Below, in pieces: positions 12,048 to 23,804 of a stretch of 64,000 nucleotides of DNA (position 1 is the stretch's first letter; the number at the start of each line of letters is the position of its first letter). The stretch spans positions 1-64,000 of the forward strand of contig JAMKCH010035963.1 in NCBI GenBank assembly GCA_023653785.1, in the 5' to 3' direction. The stretch comes from Ophioderma brevispina (lineage: Eukaryota > Echinodermata > Ophiuroidea > Amphilepidida > Ophiodermatidae). The notes under the pieces are model-generated. The model had not been told where the DNA came from. It was given only the letters and a program-made list of their open reading frames with translations, and searched no databases. The translations under genes and the position numbers were made by a program.

Positions 12048-12439
12048 GACCTCAATACTTGGTAATTTTAGCATAGCCATATTAAAATGCAACCAAAACA
12101 AATCCCTTTCTTTGGTTTTGCATTTCAGAGGCAAACTATAATTGCGATCATGATGCAAGAGGATTATGGCCCTGATGGATGGCTTGGAGTGGTAACCACG
12201 ATCGGAAGAGGTGATAAAATAAAGCATGCCCTACCTCATAGAATAAATAGGAAACCGGGGAGAATACACTATGGCAATCTGAAAAGAATCAAATAGACTG
12301 CAACATAATGAAACTGCTGTGACTATCTACATAGGGATTATTCTACAAATTTCAGTGCCATTAGCATTTGAAGACTGCATTGGAAGCTAGAGGTACTTAT
12401 TTATTTTTTATTTATGTCTTATTTAGTCTGGGTAGATCA

Positions 12440-12801
12440 TTCAGTGTTTAGACACTGATTTCCAATGATGCCCAGGGAACCAGGACGAGTTGGGACAGCC
12501 AGGGGTTTTCACCCTACTCTTATCGAAACTGACTGCGATGTCATATACAGGCGTGATTTTCCATGTATATGGGACCGACGGCTTAACGTCCCCTCCGAAG
12601 GACGGGGTATTCTCATGGTTCGTTTGCCCAACTCCAAATGAACCACGGGGAGAGCGGAATTCCAGTTTTAATCAATACTTCTTACAAATCAAATCCAGAA
12701 TTTAGTACCCAATTAAATCCCAGCAAGTGGCCCCGCCGGGGCTCGAACCGGGGACCTTCTGCACCAAAGGCGAATACCCTAACCAATGCGCCACGCTCTC
12801 C
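12440..12801 (-). mobile_element. tRNA-derived SINE with intact tRNA-like head
   Basis: On the minus strand a head at 12,801-12,730 reads GGAGAGCGTGGCGCATTGG... with box A, and GGTTCGAGCCCC as box B. The body contains the inverted GACGGCTTAACGTCCCCTCC and CCGAAGGACGG segments widespread in invertebrate SINEs. The anticodon stem does not pair well, so this is SINE and not a working tRNA gene. Confidence 0.82.
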
Positions 12802-12829
12802 TACTTTCTCCTACTTTATACTTTCTATA

Positions 12830-13180
12830 CTACTAAAAAATGAGATGTCTGTCTGTCTTTCCAGCTCAGCATTTCGTTATGCTTTGACATATGGGGCTGA
12901 TATTTGGCATTAAGGTAAGGGAGGACGGTGTGATGTTATGTGTTTGTTATCAGGGTTTCAGAGTGAACCAAATGGTCAAAAGTCATCTAGAGGTCAATTT
13001 GAATAGAAATGCCCAATAGCGCCTGTCTGTTCAGCTTATCACTTTGTTATGCTTTGACATACAGGGCTGATATTTTGCATGATGGTAGGAGAAAACAGAT
13101 TAAAGTTTGTTATCAGGGTTTCAGAGTGACCAAAAAGAGCAACTAAGGTCATCTAAAGGTCAATTAGCATGGAAATGCCT
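12830..13180 (+). repeat. Tandem pair, unit about 175 nt
   Basis: TTATGCTTTGACATAnnGGGCTGATATT then TTGTTATCAGGGTTTCAGAGTG then GGTCATCTAnAGGTCAATT occurs twice in a row, at 12,870-13,015 and 13,045-13,180. The GATGTCTGTCTGTCTTTCC head is typical of a widespread invertebrate repeat. Confidence 0.75.
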
Positions 13181-13344
13181 TATGACCACCAAAGTTGGTC
13201 AAAATGACCACTGAACTGAGCACAGAAGAAATCTGAGGTCAAATACAAGAAAGCACTGTCATTACCCAGTGAGGAAAATTGAACAATCTGTTGAATGTAA
13301 AATATACAATGAGACGCAACGTTGGCATGCACGCGTGAATGTTG

Positions 13345-13985
13345 AAAACGTAGTACGACATGAGCGCACCAACCTTCAATATGAAGTGTGTAATACCCTG
13401 TCTAAATTGTGATGAAATTGGGTAGATTTCAAAAATTTTCTTTCAAAACATGTTGTAAAATTTACACTGGACTTTGCCTTTATTTTACATTTCAAACAGG
13501 TGGACCGAGACAAGGATTTGATTGTATGTGTGAGAATTGGAAAAGTGACTGAACTTTTTAGAAATTGAGCATCGTAAACGTGACAAGGAGAAACATATAG
13601 TTTGATTCAACTTTCAAAACAAGAGGATTGGACAAGGATTGAGATTGCAAAACAGAGTATGACGTGAGTGCACCAATCTCAAAAAAATTTCAATATGCAG
13701 TGCATGTGTAATACCTGGTCTAAATTGTGATTTGAATCTGTGCAGGAACCAATGAAATAACCACAGCTGTTCAATGAATATTCTTTCAAAAGATGTTGTA
13801 AAATTTACACTGGACTTTGCCTTTATTTTACATTGAAACAGGTGGACCGAGTTAAGGATTTGACTGTATGTGGGAGAATCAGAAAAGTGGCTGAACTTTT
13901 TAGAAATTGAGCATCGTAAACATGACAAGGAGAAACACGTAGTAGAGAGGATGGGGCAAGGATTGAGAATGAGGATGCAGATTGA
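13345..13985 (+). repeat. Tandem duplication, unit about 330-355 nt
   Basis: Two copies share ATATGnAGTGnnTGTGTAATACC, TGTAAAATTTACACTGGAC, CTTTGCCTTTATTTTACAT and GAGCATCGTAAACnTGACAAGG blocks in the same order (13,378-13,600 and 13,690-13,945). A CpG-rich piece at 13,312-13,375 resembles the core of the foldback elements at 60.1 and 62.15 kb. The antisense ORFs are shadows of the repeat. Confidence 0.78.
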
Positions 13986-14540
13986 GGATTTGTGAAGGTG
14001 ACAAAAAGTGAACTTCGTAAAACACTTGAATGGTGCAAACATTACGATAAAGCTAAGAAAGATTTGCTTTCAAAACCAAGACATTGCATGATGGGAGAAA
14101 GATTTAAATGCAGATGGAGGATTTGGGAAGGTGACAGAAGGTGAGCTTAGTAAACTTGAACATTGCAAGGCTGTCGTATAAGATAAGACACTATGCTAAG
14201 AAGAGACATTTCTTCTAACACAAACACATGGGCAAGATAAGAAAATGGAAGATGCTTACAAAACAAACATAGTGTTGATAGGACAAGTACTTAAATACAT
14301 TTATATTCTAATGTGTATATACATCTAGAATTTGGGAAGGTGAGAGAAAGTGAACTTGCAAGCATGCTACGACAAACACAAAGCGTTGATGGGACCAGGA
14401 TCTATTCGGTTTGGTGACAGAAAGTAAACTTTGGAATCCTGAACATTGCACAGGAAGACGCAAAAAAGAGTGTGGGTGGAAGCAGGATTCAAATGTACAT
14501 GGAGGATTTGGAAGAGTGACTGAAAAGAGAGATGACGCTT
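13985..14540 (+). repeat. Irregular minisatellite
   Basis: The motif GGAGGATTTGGGAAGGTGAC followed by AGAAAGTGAACTT recurs near 13,985, 14,115, 14,330, 14,410 and 14,500 with variable spacing. No coding role seen. Confidence 0.6.
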
Positions 14541-14985
14541 TAAACACATAGCGCGGACATGTCAAGGATATCAATGGACATAAGAGAGAGAAGATACGCA
14601 AAATTCTTCCGCCCACAAGCCCACATGCATATTGATCACAACGCTGGATTACGTACGTCATTTATTCAATTACCATCTCTACAAATCAAAATGCAAGATA
14701 CAGTAGGTGAGATACATGGTGGATGAAAAGGATCAATTAAAAGCCATCAAATGAAGGCCCTTGATTGTTTGTAAGAGCACGTTGGAGCAGGGGTTGACAC
14801 TTGGTACTTGTCGTCTTTTTGCTCCTTTACTCCACAATATGGCCTATGGAAAAATACTAAGTTCGCGCATACCAACAAATTCATGGTCCCTCCGTAATTA
14901 ATTTAACCTTGTTTTAATAGAGTCATGTACATACATTTGGATCCCTACAATAACGAACTTTGTATTGGCAAGACTAACTATAATA
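14541..14985. other. Non-coding stretch
   Basis: No gene or clear repeat recognised. Confidence 0.4.
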
Positions 14986-15190
14986 CAGTGGCCGTAGCGA
15001 GGGGGGCAAAAAGGGGGCTGCCCCCCCTGTGGGAAATCTTGCCCCCCTCTTGGCCCCCCCATGACAAATTAGTGATTTACATAGGCGATATCTATCTACA
15101 TACTAAACAAATTTAATATATGCTTGCCCCCCTGAAATACATGTGCCCCCCCTTTGCCCCCTCCCCTGAAAAAAGCTGCTTACGCCACTG
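14986..15190. mobile_element. hAT-like MITE with C/G-run arms
   Basis: The ends CAGTGGCCGTAGC and GCTTACGCCACTG are inverted. G-rich then C-rich runs follow from the arms. Same family as the cleaner copy at 33,198-33,348. The flanks CTATAATA and TATAAATG are at best a decayed 8-bp duplication. Confidence 0.75.
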
Positions 15191-15289
15191 TATAAATGCA
15201 CCCTCAATGAACATAGGGCCCCCTTTCCCATTTAGGGGGTTGGTACACTAAATGTTTCAATGGTTAATTTTTTTTTTTCAACGCACATT

Positions 15290-15509
15290 TCATGATTCTT
15301 TCTTTGTCAAATTTGATATCTTAAAGATCAAATTGTAGCTCTCTTTAATATTCTTTTGATTTAATTCAATCCATTTAGATGCAATCCGATTATATATTTT
15401 GTACAGCTCTGCATCTACATATTTGGGTCCTTCAATGAAAATCCCTTGAATAAGTGCAATTCCCAGCGATTTGTTTTTTGTAATAATAACATCATTCAAC
15501 TCGTATATC
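15290..15509 (-). CDS. Possible terminal exon, unknown protein
   Basis: The minus strand has an open frame of 72 codons ending in TGA at 15,290, preceded by a pyrimidine-rich tract and TATAG, a usable splice acceptor. The codons have a strong purine-first pattern, as in real genes, and the residues are a mix of helix-formers and charged residues ending NLTKKES. It starts with one base completing a split codon. I do not recognise the protein. Upstream exons were not found, so it could also be a fragment of an old gene or transposon. The downstream side shows A-rich sequence but no certain poly(A) signal. Confidence 0.35.
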
Positions 15510-17103
15510 CTATATTAATAGCAATGCAGAAATGACAGCTTTATATAACAACCAATTTAAATTTATTACGTTTTAAAAAGTCCAAATATGATCACTATTT
15601 TTCGGCCAAGTAGTGTTATCTCAGGTTTTATTTTTGGACTTTTTATGAATGTGTTCCACCCCCTTAAAATCTAAACCGAGCCGTTATAGCGCCCCCTTAA
15701 AAGCAAGGCCCAGGGACCACCGTTTGTCGACAAGTGTCATCTCCTGACTTTAATCCTCCTTGGTTGGAGCCACTCAGAGAGTGCATGTGCCTTAATCCAC
15801 CCTGGTAATGCATGAATGCCAGAGCAGGCCAATTATTTGGACTGCATTTTTTCTTTTTCCCTACAAAATCTTTTTTAAACAAAATCCACAGTACTTGGTA
15901 GTATTTTTGCAGTATTTGTTTTCAGAATTGTGGATATTCATGATGATTTTAAATACTGAAATTGTTACTTGCAGCTTAAAGTCCATGGACATGCTTTTAA
16001 ACATCCTTCAAATTACCACCAAAAATGGTTTTCTTCATAGTATGTATTGGTATCATGTAAAATCTGCCAATGAAGCAGTAATGATAAACCGTATATTTGA
16101 TAAAAATTGGGCATCATATCATGTGTTTTGGACAGCTTTCAAGCAAATTCCAAAATGAAAGTGATTATCGCGCTGGCAAGCGTGACCCATAAGTGACGTC
16201 CGAGTAACAAATACGCGATACGCATCTTGATCGTCATCGTGGAACGAACGTTCGCGTGGCCCAGTTTTCTTGCATACGAACACCAGTTGACTTCTCGTGA
16301 TATGCGTCGTACGGTTGTATCATATATGCATATTTTTCTTGATTTGGTGCCTTAAACTTACGATAATATCGCTGTATTGTCGACGGGTGCCCAGCGGCGA
16401 CGTATACGACAAGGAAATCATAACATAATACTTAAGTTTTCAGCAAACAACCGACAAGGAGAGACCAGAGTGTGGCGTGAAGCCCACGCCCGGGAGCCCA
16501 TGTGTGCATGAGCTTTGTTTTACCACTTTTTACTCTGACGTCATTTAACGGGGTCAAATCCACCCCCAGCATCTTGATACGCGTTTGCGAAAACAGGAGA
16601 AGGCCCTGTCAGTTTGGGTATATTTATCCTTGAAATTTAACACTTTCCGGAGGTTCACTTTTAAAATCTGTGTTGCGATATGATCAGGATACTGTTGAGG
16701 TACGAAAATGTAAGAAATTAAGAAATGTCTACTCAGCCGTGTCCATGGACCTTTAAAATGGCAATTTTTTTGGAATTTATCACCAAGTGAGACTTGTTCT
16801 TTATACAATGTTGCTGATGAAAGGATGATTTCAAATCAATCCCACAATGCAAGGTTTAAAAGTGATTCCTTGTGGAGATTATAATTTTTGTGTGGTGCCA
16901 CACAGCTCATTAACCCATGTGCATATATGACTGGAGTTTTTGGAATTGAAAACATCAGTACCCTTTTGAAAGACTGAAAGACATTGAAAATGTGTTAAAA
17001 TATAATCTAGCTAGAAAATCTAAATCATCTCAGAAATTTTGATTGGAATTTAGAATGCAACAAACTTTGTAGTGTCAGTCAAGCTTTGGCGAGAAATGTT
17101 GGT
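15510..17103. other. Non-coding stretch with CpG-rich block
   Basis: A 12-bp stem AAAAAGTCCAAA folds back at 15,575-15,644. From about 16,150 to 16,420 CpG is dense (GACGTC, CGATACGC, CGAACGTTCGCG, GTCGACGG), unlike its neighbours, which could mark an unmethylated promoter or a young repeat. No gene can be supported; the 116-codon plus-strand frame at 15,808-16,158 shows no recognisable domain. Confidence 0.4.
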
Positions 17104-17437
17104 TTAAAGGCACTATCAGTGAATTTGCTAAACCAGAAAATCAAAAAAAAATAAAAAAAAATCAAAAATCAGATTTGTGCAAATCTGTAATAGGTATAGG
17201 TATTCTGACATACCCCACAAGCGTTTAGACTGGAAGCAACCTATAAGGACAAAATTGGGTATTTTAGTCATTACTGTCTGTACGGACACTAATTGCAACA
17301 CATAATTTCTTTGAACACTGCTGTTTGCTTCCTTTTCTGTCAATTCCTCATTTGCAAAATATAACTTATCCTTAGCTATTTTCTGCAAATTTTAAATATT
17401 TTGACTCTTTCGGGCAAATCACTGATATTGTCTTTAA
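17104..17437. mobile_element. TTAA-type MITE, family C copy 2
   Basis: Flanked by TTAA at 17,104-17,107 and 17,434-17,437. The termini AGGCACTATCAGTGAATTTGC and GCAAATCACTGATATTGTCT are inverted repeats (given in part). It is an inverted relative of 11,684-12,047. Confidence 0.82.
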
Positions 17438-19113
17438 ATGAAGTCATGGTTGCATAACTACATGACCCAAACAACCAAGTCTTGCTTCATGTAACTATAC
17501 TATGGCTCATAATTTCTTGGACATGTTGCTAAGTTCACCCACTTCCTTTCAAAACAATGTATTGTCAGATTGCAGGTGTAGGCTCAGTTCGTGTAAGAGA
17601 CCATGTGTTTACATCATGAGCTTTAGTGTAATATATTTTGTTAGTTTTTGTGTGTGTGGAAGAGTCGCACATCATGCTTTCAGGGTATACTTTGCACCAG
17701 TAAATGTCCAGAATCATATTAGGCCAATGGAATTTGATTCTTAGTTTCATGTTGGAGATTTTTAAAAGGTGACAAGGTCCGATTTCATTATTCATTATTT
17801 ACTATCATTTCATTATTACATCTAATCGCATCTTGAATACACTAGTAACCTTGTATTTATTACATAAACAAAGTTTCCAAGTGCCTTAATTAAAAAAACG
17901 GGTATTTGCAGGTTTATTTCTTCACAAGTTTAAAAATCAGTTCAAGCATTTTTGCACCCGGTATTATGACAAGCGCGACAAAAATCTGGCAGAAATTCAT
18001 TATTTATAATATACTGTGACACCCCTCCCAAGTTAACTGCTTAAAATAAACAGGGAGGGATGCTTGAATATTTTGAGCAACTGAAACTTTGTTTTTATGA
18101 TCAAGTTTTCAAGGAAAACAATTTTTTCACAAAATAATGAAATGTTTGCCACAGCAGCAAATCTGATGCGCGCTCCAACAGGAAACTAAGAATCAAATTC
18201 CCTTGGCCTTATGAGAATACATGTACATGAATTAGAAATGGAAGTTACATGTACCCTTCAGCAATGTTACAGATTGGTTTGTCACAGATATGTGCATTTG
18301 GTTGGATATCATCTTTTTTTTTTTTAAAAGAAAGTCTTGATTTTACAAAACTTCTAAAATTTAAAATGTATAATCTGTGGCAGACCTGTTTACCATTAAG
18401 TACAGGGTGTCTCAAAAGTAACTTGGTTACCATTTAATATTTTGTCTGAAATGGTCAAAGTTATTTGTGACATCCTGTATTTCATTAAGGTTGTGTATTG
18501 TAGAGAATGGTTTTAAATTCACCATAAATTTCTGTGAATAATATTGTACTGGTAATGTTGGTGGGGCTCGATATGCTTTTTAAATAGTGGTTCATGTTAG
18601 ACTAGAACAGAAAGTAAATGAAGCTACTGTTAGCTTTGATTTTCAGTTTTGGTCCCAATTTCAGTTTTGGATCTGTGATGACACTTTGGCGATAAGGTAG
18701 AGAGTCAAGAGTTCCCAGACAAATTTTAGATAGAACAGTACCCATTTTACAAAGGTTTTTCATCATTTTCCCCTCAAATGTATTCCTTGGAAAAGCTACC
18801 GAGATGAAGTTTATGGTAAATATAAAACAAAGTGGTCTGTAATTTCTTGAATTGTTTGAAATGCAATTTCATTGTAGGCCTATTAATATATAAAGCAATG
18901 GTCTTTCATTTCTTGGAAAATAAGAAAAAAATATAAAATTTTTGACTAGTTTTACTTCCACTCCAAAAATGCATAAAATTGACAGAATTGGATGAAAAAC
19001 AACTTTCTTTACCTGTACAGCCAGGCTTATTATAATTGGGGTCCTCTATATTAGTGTCAATAATGTTCTTTCAAATTGTGGGCCTAACAATAATTTATAG
19101 CTAAACCACTTTA
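17438..19113. other. Mostly non-coding; one tiny MITE
   Basis: At 18,401-18,479 a 79-bp element starts TACAGGGTGTCTCAAAAG and ends TGTGACATCCTGTA, a mariner-like miniature. No gene is supportable in the rest. Confidence 0.5.
18401..18479. mobile_element. Mariner-like miniature element
   Basis: Inverted ends TACAGGGTGTCTCAAAAGTA and TTATTTGTGACATCCTGTA with TA at both borders. Only 79 bp long. Confidence 0.55.
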
Positions 19114-20021
19114 GCTGTTATTCTCAAAGGGAATCTAACTTTAGACCCAGGTTTAAACCAGGGTTAGTCCTACATAAGTGGACCTTTCCAACATGCTCTA
19201 AAATTGAGTTTTCCTCATGGGCTGTTCTGACCCATCCATGAGGAATTTTTCACCCATTGCATTTAACTTTCACAGTATTATGAAAGGAAATAATAATATT
19301 TAATAATAATAATAAGTGGTAGGAGATATAGTCCCCGTGCTCACAATCCACCTACAATGTTGAAGAAAAGGCCACTAGATTCAGTTGACTCTTCAGGAAT
19401 CACACCACTAAATATCTCCCCATAGACTTGTGTACAAAATGACCTCACCAAACGTCGATTTGTCGGCTATAAAGCGACTGGTTACTTCACTTAATTTTTT
19501 TGGAAGATTAGCAGCCATACCTCTTCACCCAAAAATGAAAAAAGTCATTATGTGAAAGGCTGATTTTTTTAGCTTACAAGAGCATCGAACCAAGAGATTT
19601 GCATGTTTTTTCAAAACGTCCACGCTTAGTTGAGTTGTTTACTAGAAATTAAAAATGTACAGTTTCCCCAAACCCCAGAAAAAATTATACAAAAAAAATG
19701 GCACCAGACAAAAATATTTACCACCCAAATGGTTTGGTACTTAGTCCACATATTATGGATAATTCAAATTTCATTAAAGACACAATTATCAACATTTTGT
19801 GACTCTTCATTTGGCAAGGGCCAGATCTGGACGCCAACACTGCCTCAACACTGACGTCGTCTGCTTACACCTAGTTTTGTAGTGGTGTTGTTTAACGCAA
19901 CATTAGCTTTCAACGATTATTTCCATTTCGTCTTTGGAGCCTGGGACTACATTCCTGCAGACCATATTGCTTTTACACCGGGGGTCTTCTAATTTAGACT
20001 CCCTTTGGAGAATAACCAGTC
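19114..20021. mobile_element. Foldback MITE, family D copy 1, interrupted
   Basis: The left end GCTGTTATTCTCAAAGGG then AATCTAACTTTAGACCCAGG matches inverted the right end TTTAGACTCCCTTTGGAG then AATAACCAG. The inner segment CAGGGTTAGTCCTAC and CATCCATGAGGAATTT match the copy at 22,664-23,472. A second MITE (19,396-19,890) sits inside. Confidence 0.68.
19396..19890. mobile_element. MITE family E copy 1
   Basis: Starts GGAATCACACCACTAAAT and ends near TAGTGGTG, inverted to each other. The interior (TTTCCCCAAACCC, ACCACCCAAATGGTTTG and GCCAACACTG blocks) is directly repeated at 40,750-41,110. Confidence 0.68.
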
Positions 20022-21229
20022 TTGCATTTTAATTGTTCATGAAATTCAAAATAAATATGCCAAAAGCTCAATGAACAAAATAATTGAAGGCATATGACAG
20101 GAAATGGCTGACTGTTGCTTTAATAGGCCTAGTTTACAGCCAGATAATGCAAGAGTTTACTCTGAAGAATTACAAGACTGTTCAGGAAGACTTTGCAGGT
20201 AGGTGATTAGCAAATTAGAATAGCCAAAATGAGTACAATGTTGTATTGGCTATAATGCAGAGTTGACTTAAAAATGTAAAATTCAATTCATGGTTGTAAA
20301 TTGTACATTTTTAAAAGGGTTGTCTTTTCCATAGGAAATTACAAATTATGTCTTTCGGAAGGCGTGTTTGGAACTCATGTAATATTTTGTGGGGGTCCAT
20401 GTGATAGCAATATGGGGAAGAAAATTATTCATTGTATCGGCCTATACCCAAGTCTAAAATGTAACCAGTTTGCAGAAAAGGCATGTTTTGCCCACTATCA
20501 AAGTTTCAACTCAAACACTCTGAATTTAGAGTTCATTTTAATTGCAAAGCAGTATAGTGTTAATGGGTAGAGTTAACTCTACAAGAATATTAAAACCAAA
20601 TTGTAACAGTATCTTCCACAATTTAGGGAGTTCACTCATTGGAATGCCATGGACATTACACTTTTGTGCCATAGACATTACGCTCCAATAACTAATAGTC
20701 TCTTCTAACTTTTTGCTTACCTTAATGATGCTACGTTGTCCCTAGACAATTCTATGGTAACAGTGTGATGCAAATACACTTCCTTAAAAGTCAAATAGTA
20801 AATTGTATTTATTATGATATCCTTATACACCGTACAAGCAAGATTTTCTATGTCAATGGAAATGGAATCACTGATATAAAACAAAATAGGTGCAAAGAAT
20901 ATTTGATAATTTGTACAACTCATAAAGACCCCAAACTGTTTACAATAACAATCTTACATTTTCCTTAATTTTTCACATTTTGACCAAAATATATTTCAGA
21001 TTACAATGTATTTAATCTCAAAGATATGAAAACAACAGTTACCAGCAAACTTTCAGCTTCTACTTGAAATCAAATTTAAATAATTGACTTTTTTTTTTGA
21101 GTCATGATATTGGCCTTTCTTCTCTCTCTCAAATATTGTATTAGTAGAAACGTCTACTCTAGATAGTAATAATGCACTGAAAATTTGTTCCAATTAATTT
21201 TAAATCAAGTGTCAGCAATATAGACTATC
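20022..21229. other. Non-coding stretch
   Basis: No gene or recognised repeat. Short open frames lack coding character. Confidence 0.4.
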
Positions 21230-22110
21230 ATCAATATATCAAGACTTTATTTTCATTCATCATCATACACAATACACAAGTTAAGAAACAGATGAATATG
21301 GACATTTTCGAAAGGTCTAATGGCCCGTAAAGGAAAATTACCATAAATACCTAAGTTGCAATATAGGCGATTGCCTGCTCCGCAGCCGAAGGATGATGAA
21401 TATAACCTACGCAGAAAAACAAATAAACAAAATATAAAATAATTAACAAAGACAATCTAAAATAACAACAAAGTCTATAAGACAAACACAGATTGTGCCT
21501 GAAGACTCTGTTGAGGTATCAAAATCATTAGTGCATTAGATATTGTTTTTGATCTGTGCTCTGAAGTGATGGACTGATAGAGTTTTTGACTTTCTTATCC
21601 AGTAAGTTCCAATGGATTGGACCTGAAGTTCTAATTGTTTTGAATGTAAACTGTGTTTTGACTTTTGGTATTTTAAAATTGTCAGTGTTTCTAGTACTAT
21701 AATTGTGCAAATTACCCTATTGAAGTAAGAATTAAATACTTCTGGGAGTTGGCAAGTAATACATGAATGTAACCAGTTCCAATTCATAAATATCATATAC
21801 ATTCGGAACATTAAATGTTTAAACAATGAAGCTAAATGACTTTGATAGTCACTTTTTGAAACAATTCTTAATCTTATCAAGATAAACTTTGTTAGCACTA
21901 CTCCAAGCAAGAATGCCATAATTTATGTGTGGAAGAATCAATGTACAATATAATGTGAAGAGTACATGTTCTGGAACAAAATGTTTGATCTTGTTAAGTA
22001 TTCCTATTCCTTTAGAAATCGAAATGTTTTTAGATATATTATCAATATATCATTCCATCCAACCTGTATTGTTTCATCACATAGAACTGGACTTGTTCCA
22101 TCAGTAACTA
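21230..22110 (-). pseudogene. LINE reverse-transcriptase C-terminal fragment
   Basis: Read on the minus strand, 22,060-21,850 gives an RT tail with the landmarks GILNKIKHFVP, LYCTLILPHINYGILAW and KVYLDKIK. The NYGILAW motif is typical of CR1/L2/Jockey-type LINEs. After at least one stop and frameshift the C-terminus follows at 21,710-21,528 with HNYSTRNTDNF, PKVKTQF and GPIHWNLL, again standard for that tail. The stretch 21,527-21,230 would be the 3' UTR. The catalytic RT core is absent, as expected for a 5'-truncated insertion. Nonfunctional. Confidence 0.85.
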
Positions 22111-22663
22111 CAATAATTCAAATTCCCTCACCTAATTAGAAACCTTGATCAAATCACAATGATCAAATTATTCAATTACAGGAAATTGACCTGATTGATG
22201 GCCTCATTCCACTCCCCTTGAGCTTGAGCAATGTCTGCATGCTGGACCATCACTGAAATATTCCAATTTCCAATAGTCATGTACATTTGTATAGGAAATG
22301 ATGTCTGAAAATAAGTCTACAGACTGGAGTATGGGAGGAGGCATAAACCATCATATTTATTGCCTAAAAGGAATATAATAGTTTTCATAAGAATATTAGA
22401 AAAGAAAAGGCCCTTCTTGTGGCACCTCTCTATCTCAAAGTTGTATGAGGAAAAGTTGGGAGATGAGATTGGCAATGAGGTCAATTAACTTTTAACAATC
22501 ATAATACAATCAACACTCAACAGTCTCAAAAAAGAGACTTTGAACTTCTGGGCATTAAATGTCTAAATCTTAAGGGAACAATGTGTTCCAGTAATCCCAA
22601 ACTTTTCAATCATAACACAATCAACAGTCTCAAATGAGGGACTTCATGAAGTTCAGACATTTT
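22111..22663. other. Non-coding stretch
   Basis: Carries a short near-repeat (ACAATCAACA with CAGTCTCAAA near 22,508 and 22,618). Nothing else seen. Confidence 0.4.
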
Positions 22664-23472
22664 GGCTGGTATTCTGAAAGGGAGTCTAACTTAAAGAGAC
22701 ACTGGCACATTTGAAAAATAGTGCACCCTCAAGATTTTCAAAATCGATATTTTTGCATGGTTGTAAATCTTTTATATACAAAAGCCCTCACCCGAAATGA
22801 TTAAGACCAAATCAGCTTCCTTATGGGTAAACAGAACGATTTTATAATTTAACGTCGCCGGCGACGCTAAATTCAGCAGACGACGAAAATGGCTTTTAAC
22901 ACAAGAACACACACTCCGTATGCATCTTTCTCACGCTATGCACACTGTTTGACCGGTCTATAACCTTTGTGGTTTAATATCAGTGATTACGAGTCAAAAA
23001 TATGTAATATACACATTTGTTGATTAAAGTTATGGAAAACTTAAAAGTTGGCCTACAAATTACCTGGATGTCTTTATCCTCATATCAATGTCCCTATCTG
23101 TTTTGGGGTATGTTATTTTTATGTGTAAAATATATCTCTGTTCTTCCAATGGCCTAGACTATCATTTGAGAGCAAATTGAAGAAATTTCATATTTTGTGA
23201 AAATGTGCCAGTGCCGCTTTAAGACCTGAGATTAAACCAGGGTTAGTCCTACAGGAGTGGTTCTTTTTTTCTTTCAAAATACTGTGAATGTTAAATGTAA
23301 CTAGTGGGAAAATTCCTCATGGATGGGCCAGAATGGCCTATCCATGAGGAATTTCTCACCTGTTACAGCACATTTGTAGAGTATGTTGGGAAGGACAAAA
23401 GGTCCACTCATGCAGGACTAACCCTGGTTTAAACCCAGGTCTAAAGTTAGTCGCAATTTCAGAATACCAGCC
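22664..23472. mobile_element. Foldback MITE, family D copy 2, split by a nested MITE
   Basis: The outer ends GGCTGGTATTCTGAAA (22,664) and AGAATACCAGCC (to 23,472) are inverted. The arms also share CAGGGTTAGTCCT and CCATGAGGAATTT. The left arm is cut at AACTTAAGACC, where the right arm has the uninterrupted equivalent, by a TTAA MITE at 22,691-23,222. Confidence 0.85.
22691..23222. mobile_element. TTAA-type MITE nested in family D
   Basis: TTAA at both borders (22,691-22,694 and 23,219-23,222). Termini AGAGACACTGGCACATTT and AAATGTGCCAGTGCCGCT are inverted. The 532-bp interior has a CpG-rich GTCGCCGGCGAC palindrome near 22,855 but no ORF. Confidence 0.87.
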
Positions 23473-23804
23473 TTAATGTCTCAGTAATCTTAAGTGAGCA
23501 GTGTGTTCCACAAATTTTATCAATAGGATGAATAAACCCAAGGAAATCAATAGCGATGCTCTAGGTCAATTTCTTGGGTGTTTTTGGCCAAACGTAGGTG
23601 TTTCCTTGTTTTTCCAAGTAGGAAATAGTAAGTTATTAAATAGATAAACTGCAAAAACTTGCAGATCTATTTGGGCAATTACATGGTGATGTCCCCTTTT
23701 TAATTTCCATGACGCATTTTCTAGAGCTTGTTGATTAACTGGGGTTTTCTAGAAGAATTATGCTCTAAAATTAAGCAACGATCCAGCTGTTTAAAGTCCT
23801 AACA
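23473..23804. other. Non-coding spacer
   Basis: No feature supported between the foldback MITE and the gag remnant. Confidence 0.4.

Noticed and set aside
12730..12801. tRNA gene on the minus strand
   Set aside because: Boxes A and B are good, but the anticodon stem does not pair and a SINE body follows, so it is a SINE head.
13614..14042. 142-codon minus-strand frame
   Set aside because: It lies across two tandem repeat units and repeats its own sequence, so it is a repeat by-product.
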